64,000 bases of DNA from Candidatus Gastranaerophilales bacterium. GTDB lineage: Bacteria > Cyanobacteriota > Vampirovibrionia > Gastranaerophilales > Gastranaerophilaceae. Below the pieces are notes generated by a model. It was not told where the DNA came from. It did no database searches and worked only from the letters and a program-made list of their open reading frames with translations. Location of the stretch: the NCBI GenBank assembly GCA_944322675.1, contig CALUPO010000001.1, positions 124,001-188,000 on the forward strand, read 5' to 3'. Position numbers and translations under genes: made by a program. This document shows positions 9,131 through 17,694 of the stretch, piece by piece; position 1 is the first letter of the stretch, and the number at the start of each line of letters is the position of its first letter.

Positions 9131-9170
9131 TTAGAAGCTTTATTATAAAGCTTCTAATTTTTTTATTTTT
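9131..9170 (+). terminator. Intrinsic terminator after the GT35 gene
   Basis: An 11-bp perfect stem, TTAGAAGCTTT (9131-9141) with AAAGCTTCTAA (9147-9157), has a 5-base loop and a run of T (TTTTTTTATTTTTT). It is placed 28 bp after the stop. Confidence 0.9.
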
Positions 9171-9222
9171 TGTGGGCAACAAACAAACCCGTGTATTACT
9201 TTTTATTTACCAAACTAAAAAT

Positions 9223-9981
9223 TTAAACAGTTTGAAAACATTCTATTTTATTTTTTTGAGCAATTTCAACAATTTGTGTTGCAGTTGCTGTCATTTCAAG
9301 AAGAGAATTAAGTTTGTTAATACAAGAACCAACACCAACAGCACTTGCACCTGATGCAAAAGCCATAGCAACTGTAGCCGGAGTCAAACCACTTGCTGTC
9401 ATAACAGGGATATCAACGTTGCGTGCAAGTTCAATTGTGTTTGCAATGCTCACTGTTGCCATTTCAATTAAACCACGTGTGTTATCATTTTGTACATTAG
9501 CAATAGAAGCACCTTCAGTTTGAATTAGATTAACACCTAATTTTTCTAGTTCAATAGCTAATTTTATTTGTTCGTTAATATTAACATGTCCAGGAACAGT
9601 AACAGATATAAAGACACTTTCATCATTTATTAGTGCTTTAGTTTGTTTTGTGATATTCAATATTTGATTAGGGTTCATAATTTTACCAGATTTATATAAA
9701 GCATCATAATTTCCTATTTCAATTGCAACATCACCAAGCTTCACTGCACCGGCTAGTTCAAATGGGTTAATTGATGATACAAAAACAGGTAAACTTGTAG
9801 TTTCAAGTGCCATTTTAATAATTTCTTCATTTGCACTTACATCAACAGCTGATGCTTTGGCCATACTTGCTGCTTTAACAACCATTTCAGCTTTTTTAAT
9901 ATCAAAATTGTTAATACCGGAAATAATTTTTACAGCACATTTTTGGTCTAAATGTTGTTTAAAAAGTTCAATACGATTCAT
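9223..9981 (-). CDS. ycf23: DUF561 / Ycf23 family TIM-barrel-like protein
   Basis: A 252-aa protein of the family conserved in cyanobacteria and red-algal plastids (Ycf23, DUF561). Recognisable blocks are CAVKIISGINNFDI near residue 16, KASAVDVSAN, LPVFVSSINPFELAGAV, GHVNINEQIKLAIELEKLGV, and VPVMTASGL-type sequence (here DIPVMTASGL) followed by TPATVAMAFASGASAVGVGS, a phosphate-binding pattern of TIM-barrel enzymes. No biochemical function is established. It has a good ribosome-binding site (AAGGAG) and stands as a single gene. Its presence without photosynthesis genes supports a cyanobacterial ancestry for the genome. Confidence 0.85.
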   Translation of the reverse strand: MNRIELFKQHLDQKCAVKIISGINNFDIKKAEMVVKAASMAKASAVDVSANEEIIKMALETTSLPVFVSSINPFELAGAVKLGDVAIEIGNYDALYKSGKIMNPNQILNITKQTKALINDESVFISVTVPGHVNINEQIKLAIELEKLGVNLIQTEGASIANVQNDNTRGLIEMATVSIANTIELARNVDIPVMTASGLTPATVAMAFASGASAVGVGSCINKLNSLLEMTATATQIVEIAQKNKIECFQTV

Positions 9982-10020
9982 TATTTAATTTCTCCTTTTA
10001 CTAATATTCAATATTACGAT

Positions 10021-10084
10021 TTTTATTATAACACAATTTTTTTTATTTTGTCTTAAAAATAAAACCCGACGGAAAATCGAGTTT
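10021..10084 (-). terminator. Possible terminator after the HEAT-like gene
   Basis: On the minus strand AAACTCGA (10084-10077) can pair with TCGGGTTT (10069-10062), with one G-T wobble, and is followed by TATTTTTAAG. The stem is short, so the call is tentative. Confidence 0.4.
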
Positions 10085-10118
10085 ATAAGGATATTTATTT
10101 AAAAAGAGAGTATAGAAA

Positions 10119-10463
10119 TTAGTGTTGTTTGCATTCAATTTCTGAAATCAAATAATTTGCAACCCAGGCCATAGCCGGTTTTTGTATGGCAAATTGTTTT
10201 AATTCCAAAATAGAATCCCGACCTATACGAATTAGGCTCATAGCAATAATACCTCTAACTTGTCCTTTAACTTCATTTAAGCAATTAACCAAATATGAAA
10301 CTGCACTTTTACCTAAACTTACTATATCATTTTCAATTTGTATACGTGTTTTATTGTCTGCTTCAAAAAGAGCTTCCACCAATTTTTCAACACATAAAGA
10401 CTTATTAAAGTTAGCTTCTTCTATATTATTATAATTTTTTTTAATTGCTAATCCTGCTGCCAT
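10119..10463 (-). CDS. Small HEAT-like repeat protein
   Basis: A 114-aa all-helical protein. KSAVSYLVNCLNEVKGQVRG, IIAMSLIRIGRDSILELKQF and the following helix have the A/L spacing and the helix-turn-helix rhythm of HEAT/PBS-lyase-like repeats, two to three units in all. There is no signal peptide. Such proteins are usually scaffolds; no partner can be named. GGAG lies about 11 bases before the ATG. The next gene, a restriction-modification enzyme, is divergent, with 149 bp between the starts. Confidence 0.5.
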   Translation of the reverse strand: MAAGLAIKKNYNNIEEANFNKSLCVEKLVEALFEADNKTRIQIENDIVSLGKSAVSYLVNCLNEVKGQVRGIIAMSLIRIGRDSILELKQFAIQKPAMAWVANYLISEIECKQH

Positions 10464-10612
10464 TTCTAAATTATCTCCATTACTATATTTCCTTAATTTT
10501 ATTATAAACGGATATTTTATGAAATTAAGAAATATTTATAAAATCTTTATATCGAAAAAAAATTTTAAAAGAGTTATTTTATGATAATATTAAAATAAAA
10601 GACTCTAAAAAT

Positions 10613-13405
10613 ATGATAAAAACTGAATTTAAACATAAAGCATCAATAAAAGAATTTGTAGAATACTGGAAAGATAAAGGATATGAAAAAGGTGAAAGTC
10701 AGCCATTTTGGTTTTCCTTGTTAAAGGATGTCTTTGGCGTTGAACATCCGGAAAAGTTTATTTCTTTTGAAGATAAAGTTTTTTTGGACAATACAAGCTT
10801 TATTGATGGATATATTGAAAAAACGAAAGTTTTAATTGAACAAAAGAGTCTGGGTAAAGATTTAAATAAACCAATAAAACAATCTGATGGAACTTATTTA
10901 AATCCTTTTCAGCAGGCTAAGAGATATATAACTGAACTTCCTTTATCCAAACACCCCCGTTGGGTTGTCACTTGTAATTTTTCGGAATTTTATGTTTATG
11001 ATATGGAACGTCCAAATTGTGAACCTGAAATTATTAAACTTGAAAATTTGTCAAAAGAATATTACCGACTTCAATTTTTGGTTGATAAAACTAACGAACA
11101 TATTGAGAAAGAAATACAAGTTTCAATAGATGCCGGTAAAATGGTTGGACTTTTGTATGATGCACTATTGAAGCAATATATTAATCCGGATAATGATGAA
11201 ACACTAAAAAGCTTAAATATTTTATGTGTGCGTTTGGTATTTTGCTTATATGCTGAGGATGCCGGAATTTTTGGTAAACATAATTGTTTTTGTGATTATT
11301 TAAAAGAATTTGATGCAAGAAAAATGCGTGCTGCTTTAATTGATTTATTTGAAGTTCTTGATACAAAACTTGAACATAGAGATCCATATTTAGACGAGTC
11401 TCTTGCTTCATTTCCTTATGTAAATGGCGGATTATTTGCTCAAAAAAATATAGAGATACCAAATTTTACAGATGAAATAAAAAATTTACTTATAAACAAG
11501 ACCGGTTTAGAATTTGATTGGTCACAAATAAGCCCTACCATTTTTGGGGCTGTTTTTGAAAGTACGTTAAATCCTCAAATTAGACGAAAAGGTGGCATGC
11601 ATTATACGTCTATTGAAAATATTCATAAGGTTATTGACCCTTTGTTTATGAATGATTTAAAAAATGAATTTGCTTCCATTTGTAATATAAAACAGGAAAA
11701 AATAAAAATATCAAAGTTAAAAGAGCTTCAAAACAAAATAGCATCCTTGACATTTTTGGATCCTGCCTGTGGAAGTGGAAATTTTTTAACCCAAACTTAT
11801 ATATCACTTCGTAAACTTGAAAATGAGATTTTATATGAATTACAAAAAGGGCAAATTAAATTTGGTTCAATTGATAATCCAATAAAGGTTTCTATTTCTC
11901 AATTTTTTGGAATTGAAATAAATGATTTTGCTGTTACGGTTGCGAAAACAGCTTTATGGATTGCTGAATCACAAATGTTGAAAGAAACTGAAAATATTGT
12001 ACAAATGGATTTAGATTTTTTGCCATTAAAAACCTATGCAAATATTGTTGAAGGGAATGCCCTTCGTATTGATTGGAATAATGTTATTTCAAAAGATAAA
12101 CTTAATTATATTATGGGTAATCCGCCTTTTGTTGGTTCAAAATATTCCAATGAATTGCAAAAAAAAGATATGGATTTTGTTTTTAACAATTCTAAAGAAA
12201 TAAAATATAGAACTTTAGATTATGTTTGCTGCTGGTATAAAAAAGCTTTTGATTATATTTTAAATACTAATATTGAAGTTGCTTTTGTTTCGACTAATTC
12301 TATTTGTCAAGGGGAACAAGTTGCTATATTGTGGAAGCCATTATTTGACAAAGGTATAACAATTAATTTTGCTTACCGTACCTTTCGCTGGGATAGTGAA
12401 GCAAGTTTGAAAGCACATGTTTATTGCGTAATTATTGGATTTAGTGCTGTAAAATGTGATAAACAAAAAATAATATATGATAATGGTACACAAAAACAAG
12501 CTAAAAATATTAATGCTTATTTAATTGATGCTCCTAATGTTTTTATTGAAAGTAATAATAAACAGATAAGTGGCAAAAAGAAAATGATTGCACCAAATAA
12601 ACCATGTGATTATAACAACTTAAAAATAGAATCAAGTGAATATGCTGATTTTATAAAAAAATGCCCGCAAGCAATTAAATGGATAAAAAAAATGGTCGGA
12701 GCACAGGAATTTATCAACAACAAAGATAGATATTGTTTGTGGTTAGTTGGTTGCTCTCCAAAAGAATTAAAATCTATGTCATTAGTTTTAGATAGGGTTG
12801 AAAAATGTAGGCAGGCAAGATTAGACGCGAATACAGCAGAGTCTATAAAATTAGCAAATACGCCTAATTTATTTAGAGAACAGATTAATCCCGAGCAATA
12901 TCTTTTGATACCTTGTGTATCATCTGAAAGAAGAAAATATATTCCGATTGGTTTTTTAGATAAAAATACAATTCCTGTTATGGGTGTTTTAATTGTGCCT
13001 GATGCAAAATTGTATCATTTTGGAGTTTTGACCTCAAATGTCCACATGGCTTGGATGAGAGCAGTGTGTGGAAGATTGAAAAGTGACTACCGTTATTCAA
13101 AAGACATTGTTTATAACAATTTCCCCTGGTGTGAACCAAATGATGAACAAAAAGCAAAGATAGAGAAAACCGCTCAAGCCATCCTTGACTCACGTGCTTT
13201 GTTTCCTCAATGTTCATTAGCTGATTTATATGATGATTTAACTATGCCTCCTGAACTTAGAAAAGCTCATCAGGCAAATGACAAAGCCGTTATGCAAGCA
13301 TATAATTTAGATATTAAAACAACAACAGAATCATCTTGCGTTGCCCATCTTATGGGATTATATCAACAAAAAATAAACGAAATAAATAAAACAAAAACAA
13401 AGTAA
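10613..13405 (+). CDS. MmeI-like (type IIL) single-chain restriction-modification enzyme
   Basis: The 930-aa protein joins nuclease and adenine-N6 methyltransferase in one chain. The N-terminal domain has a PD-(D/E)XK-like site: Asp65, then Glu76-Gln-Lys78 in DGYIEKTKVLIEQK. After a helical spacer come motif X (FESTLNPQIRRKGGMHYTS, 315-333), motif I (FLDPACGSGNFL, 381-392), motif II (FGIEIND) and the catalytic NPPF (503-506). The C-terminal part, with HFGVLTSNVHMAWMRAVCGR and YNNFPWC, matches the target-recognition region of MmeI-like proteins. All key residues are present, so it should both methylate and cut. The recognition site cannot be read. No separate specificity gene is nearby. It is followed at once by a repeat island, consistent with a horizontally acquired locus. 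Confidence 0.85.
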   Translation: MIKTEFKHKASIKEFVEYWKDKGYEKGESQPFWFSLLKDVFGVEHPEKFISFEDKVFLDNTSFIDGYIEKTKVLIEQKSLGKDLNKPIKQSDGTYLNPFQQAKRYITELPLSKHPRWVVTCNFSEFYVYDMERPNCEPEIIKLENLSKEYYRLQFLVDKTNEHIEKEIQVSIDAGKMVGLLYDALLKQYINPDNDETLKSLNILCVRLVFCLYAEDAGIFGKHNCFCDYLKEFDARKMRAALIDLFEVLDTKLEHRDPYLDESLASFPYVNGGLFAQKNIEIPNFTDEIKNLLINKTGLEFDWSQISPTIFGAVFESTLNPQIRRKGGMHYTSIENIHKVIDPLFMNDLKNEFASICNIKQEKIKISKLKELQNKIASLTFLDPACGSGNFLTQTYISLRKLENEILYELQKGQIKFGSIDNPIKVSISQFFGIEINDFAVTVAKTALWIAESQMLKETENIVQMDLDFLPLKTYANIVEGNALRIDWNNVISKDKLNYIMGNPPFVGSKYSNELQKKDMDFVFNNSKEIKYRTLDYVCCWYKKAFDYILNTNIEVAFVSTNSICQGEQVAILWKPLFDKGITINFAYRTFRWDSEASLKAHVYCVIIGFSAVKCDKQKIIYDNGTQKQAKNINAYLIDAPNVFIESNNKQISGKKKMIAPNKPCDYNNLKIESSEYADFIKKCPQAIKWIKKMVGAQEFINNKDRYCLWLVGCSPKELKSMSLVLDRVEKCRQARLDANTAESIKLANTPNLFREQINPEQYLLIPCVSSERRKYIPIGFLDKNTIPVMGVLIVPDAKLYHFGVLTSNVHMAWMRAVCGRLKSDYRYSKDIVYNNFPWCEPNDEQKAKIEKTAQAILDSRALFPQCSLADLYDDLTMPPELRKAHQANDKAVMQAYNLDIKTTTESSCVAHLMGLYQQKINEINKTKTK

Positions 13406-13580
13406 AAATATTTTTAAGTAAATTTTAAAAAAAATGTGAAACGAAGCTGCATTAGAACCACCCTCACCCCAAACTTTACGCTTAAAATGGAAAGGGGAAA
13501 TAAAAAAGTTGGAGAATGAGGTCAACAAAGGCAACCCATACGCAGGTTTGAGTAATAGTCACAGACGAAACATTGTCAAA

Positions 13581-13624
13581 GCCTCCTTTTGTTTGAGTGC
13601 ACAAAGTGCACGAGTTAAGGAGGC
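13581..13624 (-). repeat. Module A two-level hairpin, copy 1
   Basis: The outer stem is GCCTCCTT (13581-13588) with AAGGAGGC (13617-13624). The inner hairpin is GTGCAC-AAA-GTGCAC (13597-13611). The segments between the stems are the conserved single strands also seen in all other copies (AACTC and TCAAACA when read on the minus strand). A further hairpin, GCAACTTTT with AAAAGTTGC, lies at 13675-13696. Confidence 0.7.
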
Positions 13625-13802
13625 TTAAGTTGAGTCATGTGAATATACGAAAACCAAGTGGGTTGCGGTTTTGTGCAACTTTTGCGTAAAAGTTGCCCCG
13701 TCCGGAGGACATTAAAATATTTTTAAATAATTTAAAAAAAATCGTAAAATAAAATAACCCCACCCGGAGGACATTAACTTTCGTGTGTGTGTGGGGGGGG
13801 AT

Positions 13803-13834
13803 ATGGGGGGGGAGGCTTTGCCTCCCCCCCCCAT
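13803..13834. repeat. G/C-tract palindrome, copy 1
   Basis: A run of eight G then AGGC, a TTT loop, and GCCT followed by nine C form an almost perfect hairpin in AT-rich DNA. Equivalent palindromes occur at 34697-34730 and 35967-35997. Confidence 0.8.
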
Positions 13835-13846
13835 AAATACTAATTC

Positions 13847-13934
13847 CCGCCGTAGGAAAGACGCCCGAATGAAATGAGGGCGGATACCTCAGGCGGAAAA
13901 AAAGCCGAAGCCGGCAGCACGAAGTGCGACAGGC
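13847..13934 (+). repeat. Module D, two nested hairpins, copy 1
   Basis: Hairpin one (13847-13896) nests three stems: CCGCC with GGCGG, AGG with CCT, and GCCC with GGGC. Hairpin two (13910-13934) nests GCC with GGC around GCAC-GAA-GTGC, with an internal loop of four bases on each side. Copies lie at 34741-34829 and 36009-36095; the last has lost some pairs. Confidence 0.7.
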
Positions 13935-14113
13935 GAAGTTAAACAGAGTAACCCCGTCCGGAGGACATTAAAATATTTTTAAATAATTTTTTGAGAAAAA
14001 TTTTAAATAATTAAAGAAAATTAAAGCCTTTCAGGTGGAGGTACTTTGTGTGGACAAAGTGCCCAAAACCGTAACCCGACTTGTCACTCACATTCTCACT
14101 AAACTCAACTCAA

Positions 14114-14153
14114 GCAGCCTTAACTCGTGCTTCGCACTCAAACAAAAGGCTGC
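14114..14153 (+). repeat. Module B two-level hairpin, copy 1
   Basis: GCAGCCTT (14114-14121) pairs with AAGGCTGC (14146-14153) around the inner hairpin GTGC-TTC-GCAC (14127-14137). The single strands AACTC and TCAAACA flank the inner hairpin. Compared with module A, both arms of the outer stem have changed together. Confidence 0.7.
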
Positions 14154-14971
14154 CTGTTGTTGTTTCGTTAAGCGAATTTCCGGACGGGCGAAGTCCCGGG
14201 TAGCGAAAAGCCGAAGCCGACAGCACGAAGTGCGACAGGCGAAGTGCTTTGAGCTTGAAGGAAATTCAAGAGAGTGATAATTGTTCGTGCCTGCGTATGG
14301 GTTACATTTATTGACTTCATTCTACGACTGTTTAGTATTTTTTAAAAAATCGTGAAACAAAGCTGCCCCGCCTTGAGGACGTTAAAATATTTTAAATAAT
14401 TCTTAAAAAAAATAATTGTTCGTGCCTGCGTATGGGGTTACATTTATTGACTTTATTCTACGACTGTTTAGTATTTTTTAAAAAATCGTGAAACAAAGCT
14501 GCCCCGTCCGGAGGACATTAAAATATTTTTAAATAATTTTTTGAAAAAAATAAATACAGTTGCCCCGTCCGGAGGACGTTAAATTAATTTTAAACTTAAC
14601 AATTTTGCCACCCTCACCCCCGCCCTCACGCTTAAAGGGAGAGGGGGAAAGGAAAAGACTCTCACCCCAGCCATCAAGCTAAAAAGGAAAGTGAGAATAA
14701 AAAAGTTGGAGAATGAGGTCAACAAAGGCAACCCATACGCAGGTTTGAGTAATAGTTTTTAAATAATAATAAAAATATAAAGCCTTTCAGGCGGAGGCAC
14801 TTTTTGTGGAAAAAGCGGATTTCCGTACGGGCGAAGCCCCGGGGAGCGAAAAGCCGAAGCCGGCAGCACGAAGTGCGACAGGCGAAGTGCTTTGAGCTTG
14901 AAGGAAATTCAAGAGGGTGCCCAAAACCGTAACCCGACTTGTCACTCACATTCTCACTAAACTCAACTCAA

Positions 14972-15011
14972 GCAGCCTTAACTCGTGCTTCGCACTCAAA
15001 CAAAAGGCTGC
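14972..15011 (+). repeat. Module B two-level hairpin, copy 2
   Basis: Same structure as at 14114-14153: GCAGCCTT (14972-14979) with AAGGCTGC (15004-15011), inner hairpin GTGC-TTC-GCAC. Confidence 0.7.
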
Positions 15012-15257
15012 CTGTTGTTGTTTCGTTAAATGATAATTGTTCGTGCCGGCGTATGGGTTACATTTGCTGACTTTATTCTACAATTGTTTAGTATTTTTTA
15101 AAAAATCGTGAAACAAAGTTGCCCCGTCTGGAAGACATTAAATTAATTTTAAACTTAACAATTTTGACACCCTCACCCCCGCCCTCTCCCTCAAGGGAGA
15201 GGGGGCATGAGATTTAAAAAAAAATAAACAAAATAACCCCGTCTGGAGGACATTAAA

Positions 15258-15315
15258 AATTGAGACTTGTATACAACTTTACACAAAACTTAGTGTAATT
15301 TGATATATAAATCCC
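15258..15315 (+). repeat. Right end of repeat island 1
   Basis: This segment runs from the last core copy to AAATCCC. It contains ACTTGTATACAACTTT and CACAAAACTTAGTGTAA and closely matches 36196-36253. Its reverse complement resembles the left end of island 3 at 34632-34658, which marks it as a terminal inverted repeat. The next gene begins 156 bp further on. Confidence 0.65.
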
Positions 15316-15471
15316 AAAATTAATATATATATTTAAATACTTATTGCTTTTATATAGACCAAAAGGTTAATATGAAAAATATATCTAAAGGTTGATGTAA
15401 AAGTAAAAAATTAAGGATATTCTTAATATATATAAATATAAATGACACAGTTATGCGGGGGATAGTGAATT

Positions 15472-16632
15472 TTGAATTTTTTTAGAATTTTAATATTTGC
15501 AATAATATTTTTATTAAGTCAAGTTAGTGCATTTTCTCAAAATTATTTAAATACAATACAAATTGACTCAAATGAAGGTGGCAATCAAATTACACTAAAA
15601 ACTATAAATGGAGTTGAAGTCGTTAAAGAAGTTAAAAATGATAACTTAATTGTACTTGAACTTAAAAATATAAAAGCGGACCAAAAATTAAGCACTATAT
15701 ATAATAACGTTTTACATGTAAAAAATGTAATTGTAAAAGAACCTGCAAAAAACAACCTTCAAATTATAATTGAAGGTGAAAATATTGCCAATACAGGTAT
15801 TGTCGTGCTTCCAAGTGAAATAAAATCAAACAACAGCAAAAATATAGTGCTTGACAAACCTATAAATGAATATGAGCCAATAATTCCTTTTAATGAAAAA
15901 ATTAACTTATCAAATAACAATACTTTTTTTGAATATTTAAACACAAATTTTCAACTTAATAAAAGAAAAATTACCTATTTAAAACATCTTATAAAAAATA
16001 ATTTTGATAATTTAAATCTTGATTTTATATTGTATGCAATTGTCTTTTTCCTTGTGATATTAGCCGGAAATAAATTTATAAATAAAGAAAATGAAAAAGA
16101 TATAAAAGGCATAGGTCTTTCTCAAAGTTTAAAAAATAAAAGGTCTTACGATATAACAATAAATGATAAAACAATTCCTACCCTTAGAAGTTTAAAATCA
16201 ACATCAAACAATAATTCAGAAATTATATCAAGACAATATGGCATGAATGAATATAAAAAAAGTGAAAAAAATCCATATTCTAATACAACAGCTCAAGATA
16301 AATTAACAAAACAACAAATACCTGATGAGCTTTCAAAAAGAATAAATAAAAATGAAATTGTTATACCAAAAAAAGATATAAAAACCACAAACTTAAAATC
16401 ATCACAAAAAGCATTAAATAAAGCAGCTTTATCATCATCTGCTTCTTATAATCAAAAACAACAAAAAATAGCAAGCAAGCCTTATATCACAAATAGTGAA
16501 AGAAATATTGATATAATTGACGGTCAAAAGTTTTTAGATTCAATGACAAAAATATATGAACAATCAGGTCGCAAAGATCTTGCATTAAACATAAAACGTG
16601 TAAGTCAAGTTAAGAAAAATAAAAAATTATAA
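15472..16632 (+). CDS. Exported, membrane-anchored protein with AMIN-like N-domain
   Basis: The start is a TTG at 15472 preceded by GCGGGGGATAG; the nearby GTG at 15465 is out of frame. The 386-aa product opens with a signal peptide (FFRILIFAIIFLLSQVSAFS, cleaved near residue 22). A beta-rich domain follows (about 25-125: TIQIDSNEGGNQITLK, VLELKNIKA, LQIIIEGENI) that resembles AMIN domains, which bind peptidoglycan or secretins. A transmembrane helix at about 185-205 (LDFILYAIVFFLVILAGNKF) precedes a long, lysine- and serine-rich, probably disordered cytoplasmic tail. The AMIN assignment rests on pattern only. The stop overlaps the convergent recombinase gene by 6 bp. Confidence 0.55.
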   Translation: MNFFRILIFAIIFLLSQVSAFSQNYLNTIQIDSNEGGNQITLKTINGVEVVKEVKNDNLIVLELKNIKADQKLSTIYNNVLHVKNVIVKEPAKNNLQIIIEGENIANTGIVVLPSEIKSNNSKNIVLDKPINEYEPIIPFNEKINLSNNNTFFEYLNTNFQLNKRKITYLKHLIKNNFDNLNLDFILYAIVFFLVILAGNKFINKENEKDIKGIGLSQSLKNKRSYDITINDKTIPTLRSLKSTSNNNSEIISRQYGMNEYKKSEKNPYSNTTAQDKLTKQQIPDELSKRINKNEIVIPKKDIKTTNLKSSQKALNKAALSSSASYNQKQQKIASKPYITNSERNIDIIDGQKFLDSMTKIYEQSGRKDLALNIKRVSQVKKNKKL

Positions 16633-17544
16633 ATTCCTTGGATGTGTTTTGTTATATACGTCTTTTAAGTGTTTGGAACTAACATGGGTATAAATTTGAG
16701 TATTTGATATACTTGAATGCCCCAAAAGTTCCTGAACAACTCTAAGATCAGCACCTTTTTCAAGCATGTTTGTTGCAAAACTATGACGGAATTTATGAGG
16801 AGTCACATTTTTGGGCAGTTGAATTTGTTTAATAATATTTTTTAATATTTTCCTTACACTTTGAGCCTGCAGCCTATAACCTGTATTATTTACAAATAAA
16901 GGGGAATCATTTTTTATTTTTTCACTATTTCCGTTTTCATAAAGCATACCTCGAACTGTTTTAATATACGTTTCTAAAAATCCTTTAGCTGTATTTGAGA
17001 ATAATACTATACGCTCTTTATTACCTTTGCCTAAAACTTTAATTTCATTTTCTTCCAAGTTTAAATTTCCAAAATTTAATGAAGTCAATTCAGAAACACG
17101 AATACCGGTTGAATACAAAAGCTCAAAAATAGTTCGATTACGAAATCCCTGAACCGTATCAATAGGAATTGTATTTAAAATTTGATTAATTTCGTTTTCC
17201 GTTAAAACAACAGGCAATTTCTTAGGTGACTTTGGAGCAATGACACCTTTCAACGGATTATTTTTAACAATATTTTCACGATATAAATACTTGTAAAACA
17301 TCCTTATTGCCGAAATTTTACGTGTTATTGTAGTTTTAGAATATTCAAACCTTGAAATAAAATTTAAATATTCTTTAATTTTTTGATAAGTTACATCTTC
17401 AAGTTTAAATTGGTCTAAATAAATTATAAAACTTAAAATATCAGACCCGTAAGCACGCACTGTATGTTTTGAAAAATTACGTTCAATTTCCAAATATAAT
17501 TTAAAATTGTTTAAATATTCTCTTGAAATATCACAAGTGGACAA
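16627..17544 (-). CDS. xerD: Tyrosine recombinase XerC/XerD
   Basis: A 305-aa site-specific recombinase, the usual size for Xer proteins that resolve chromosome dimers. The N-terminal SAM-like domain (FKLYLEIERNFSKHTVRAYGSD) is followed by a catalytic domain with all expected residues: Arg in TGIRVSELT, Lys in LGKGNKERIV, His-x-x-Arg in TPHKFRHSFAT, His in LLGHSS and Tyr in TQIYTHV. The TTG at 17544 is taken as the start because GGAG lies six bases upstream; the reading frame stays open to 17649, but that extension is hydrophobic, unlike the family, and precedes the ribosome-binding site. Whether it is XerC or XerD cannot be told. It is not adjacent to any obvious phage gene, so a housekeeping role is likely. 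Confidence 0.88.
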   Translation of the reverse strand: MSTCDISREYLNNFKLYLEIERNFSKHTVRAYGSDILSFIIYLDQFKLEDVTYQKIKEYLNFISRFEYSKTTITRKISAIRMFYKYLYRENIVKNNPLKGVIAPKSPKKLPVVLTENEINQILNTIPIDTVQGFRNRTIFELLYSTGIRVSELTSLNFGNLNLEENEIKVLGKGNKERIVLFSNTAKGFLETYIKTVRGMLYENGNSEKIKNDSPLFVNNTGYRLQAQSVRKILKNIIKQIQLPKNVTPHKFRHSFATNMLEKGADLRVVQELLGHSSISNTQIYTHVSSKHLKDVYNKTHPRNL

Positions 17545-17694
17545 AATACACTCCAAATTATTTTTCAACAATATTATAATTATATTAATACTTTTTGTAA
17601 AGTTTTGTAAAAAAATATATAAAAACCTAACAAAAAAAAATATGTTCACTTGTTACATGAATGACACCCTAAGAATTTTTTGATGAGGATAAAA

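Larger units (their letters stand above)
13406..15315. repeat. Repeat island 1: structured, GC-richer non-coding array
   Basis: About 1.9 kb between the restriction-modification gene and the gene at 15472. It is visibly richer in G and C than the genes around it. It contains several copies of the CCCCGTCCGGAGGAC core (about 13696, 13759, 13952, 14501, 14564, with degenerate ones near 14366, 15121 and 15237), one type-A module (13532-13665) and two type-B modules (about 14030-14300 and 14775-15060). It also has the G/C palindrome at 13803-13834 and the nested hairpins at 13847-13934. The right end (15258-15315) matches the right end of island 3. I find no left terminal repeat, so the island looks truncated on that side. 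The short reading frames here reflect repeated DNA and have no ribosome-binding sites. Confidence 0.8.

Noticed and set aside
14035-14949. Reading frames of about 80 codons in island 1
   Set aside because: They cross module borders and hairpins, have no ribosome-binding site and match no protein pattern.
13406-15315. CRISPR array
   Set aside because: Repeats are of several kinds, are irregularly spaced and have no unique spacers of constant length; no cas gene is present.
13406-15315. Integron cassette array (attC sites) with the nearby recombinase
   Set aside because: The recombinase is a normal Xer protein without the IntI insert, the hairpins lack attC R-box geometry, and no cassette genes lie between them.
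17545-17649. N-terminal extension of the Xer recombinase to 17649
   Set aside because: The added residues are hydrophobic and unlike the family, and the ribosome-binding site GGAG lies downstream of them, directing the start to the TTG at 17544.
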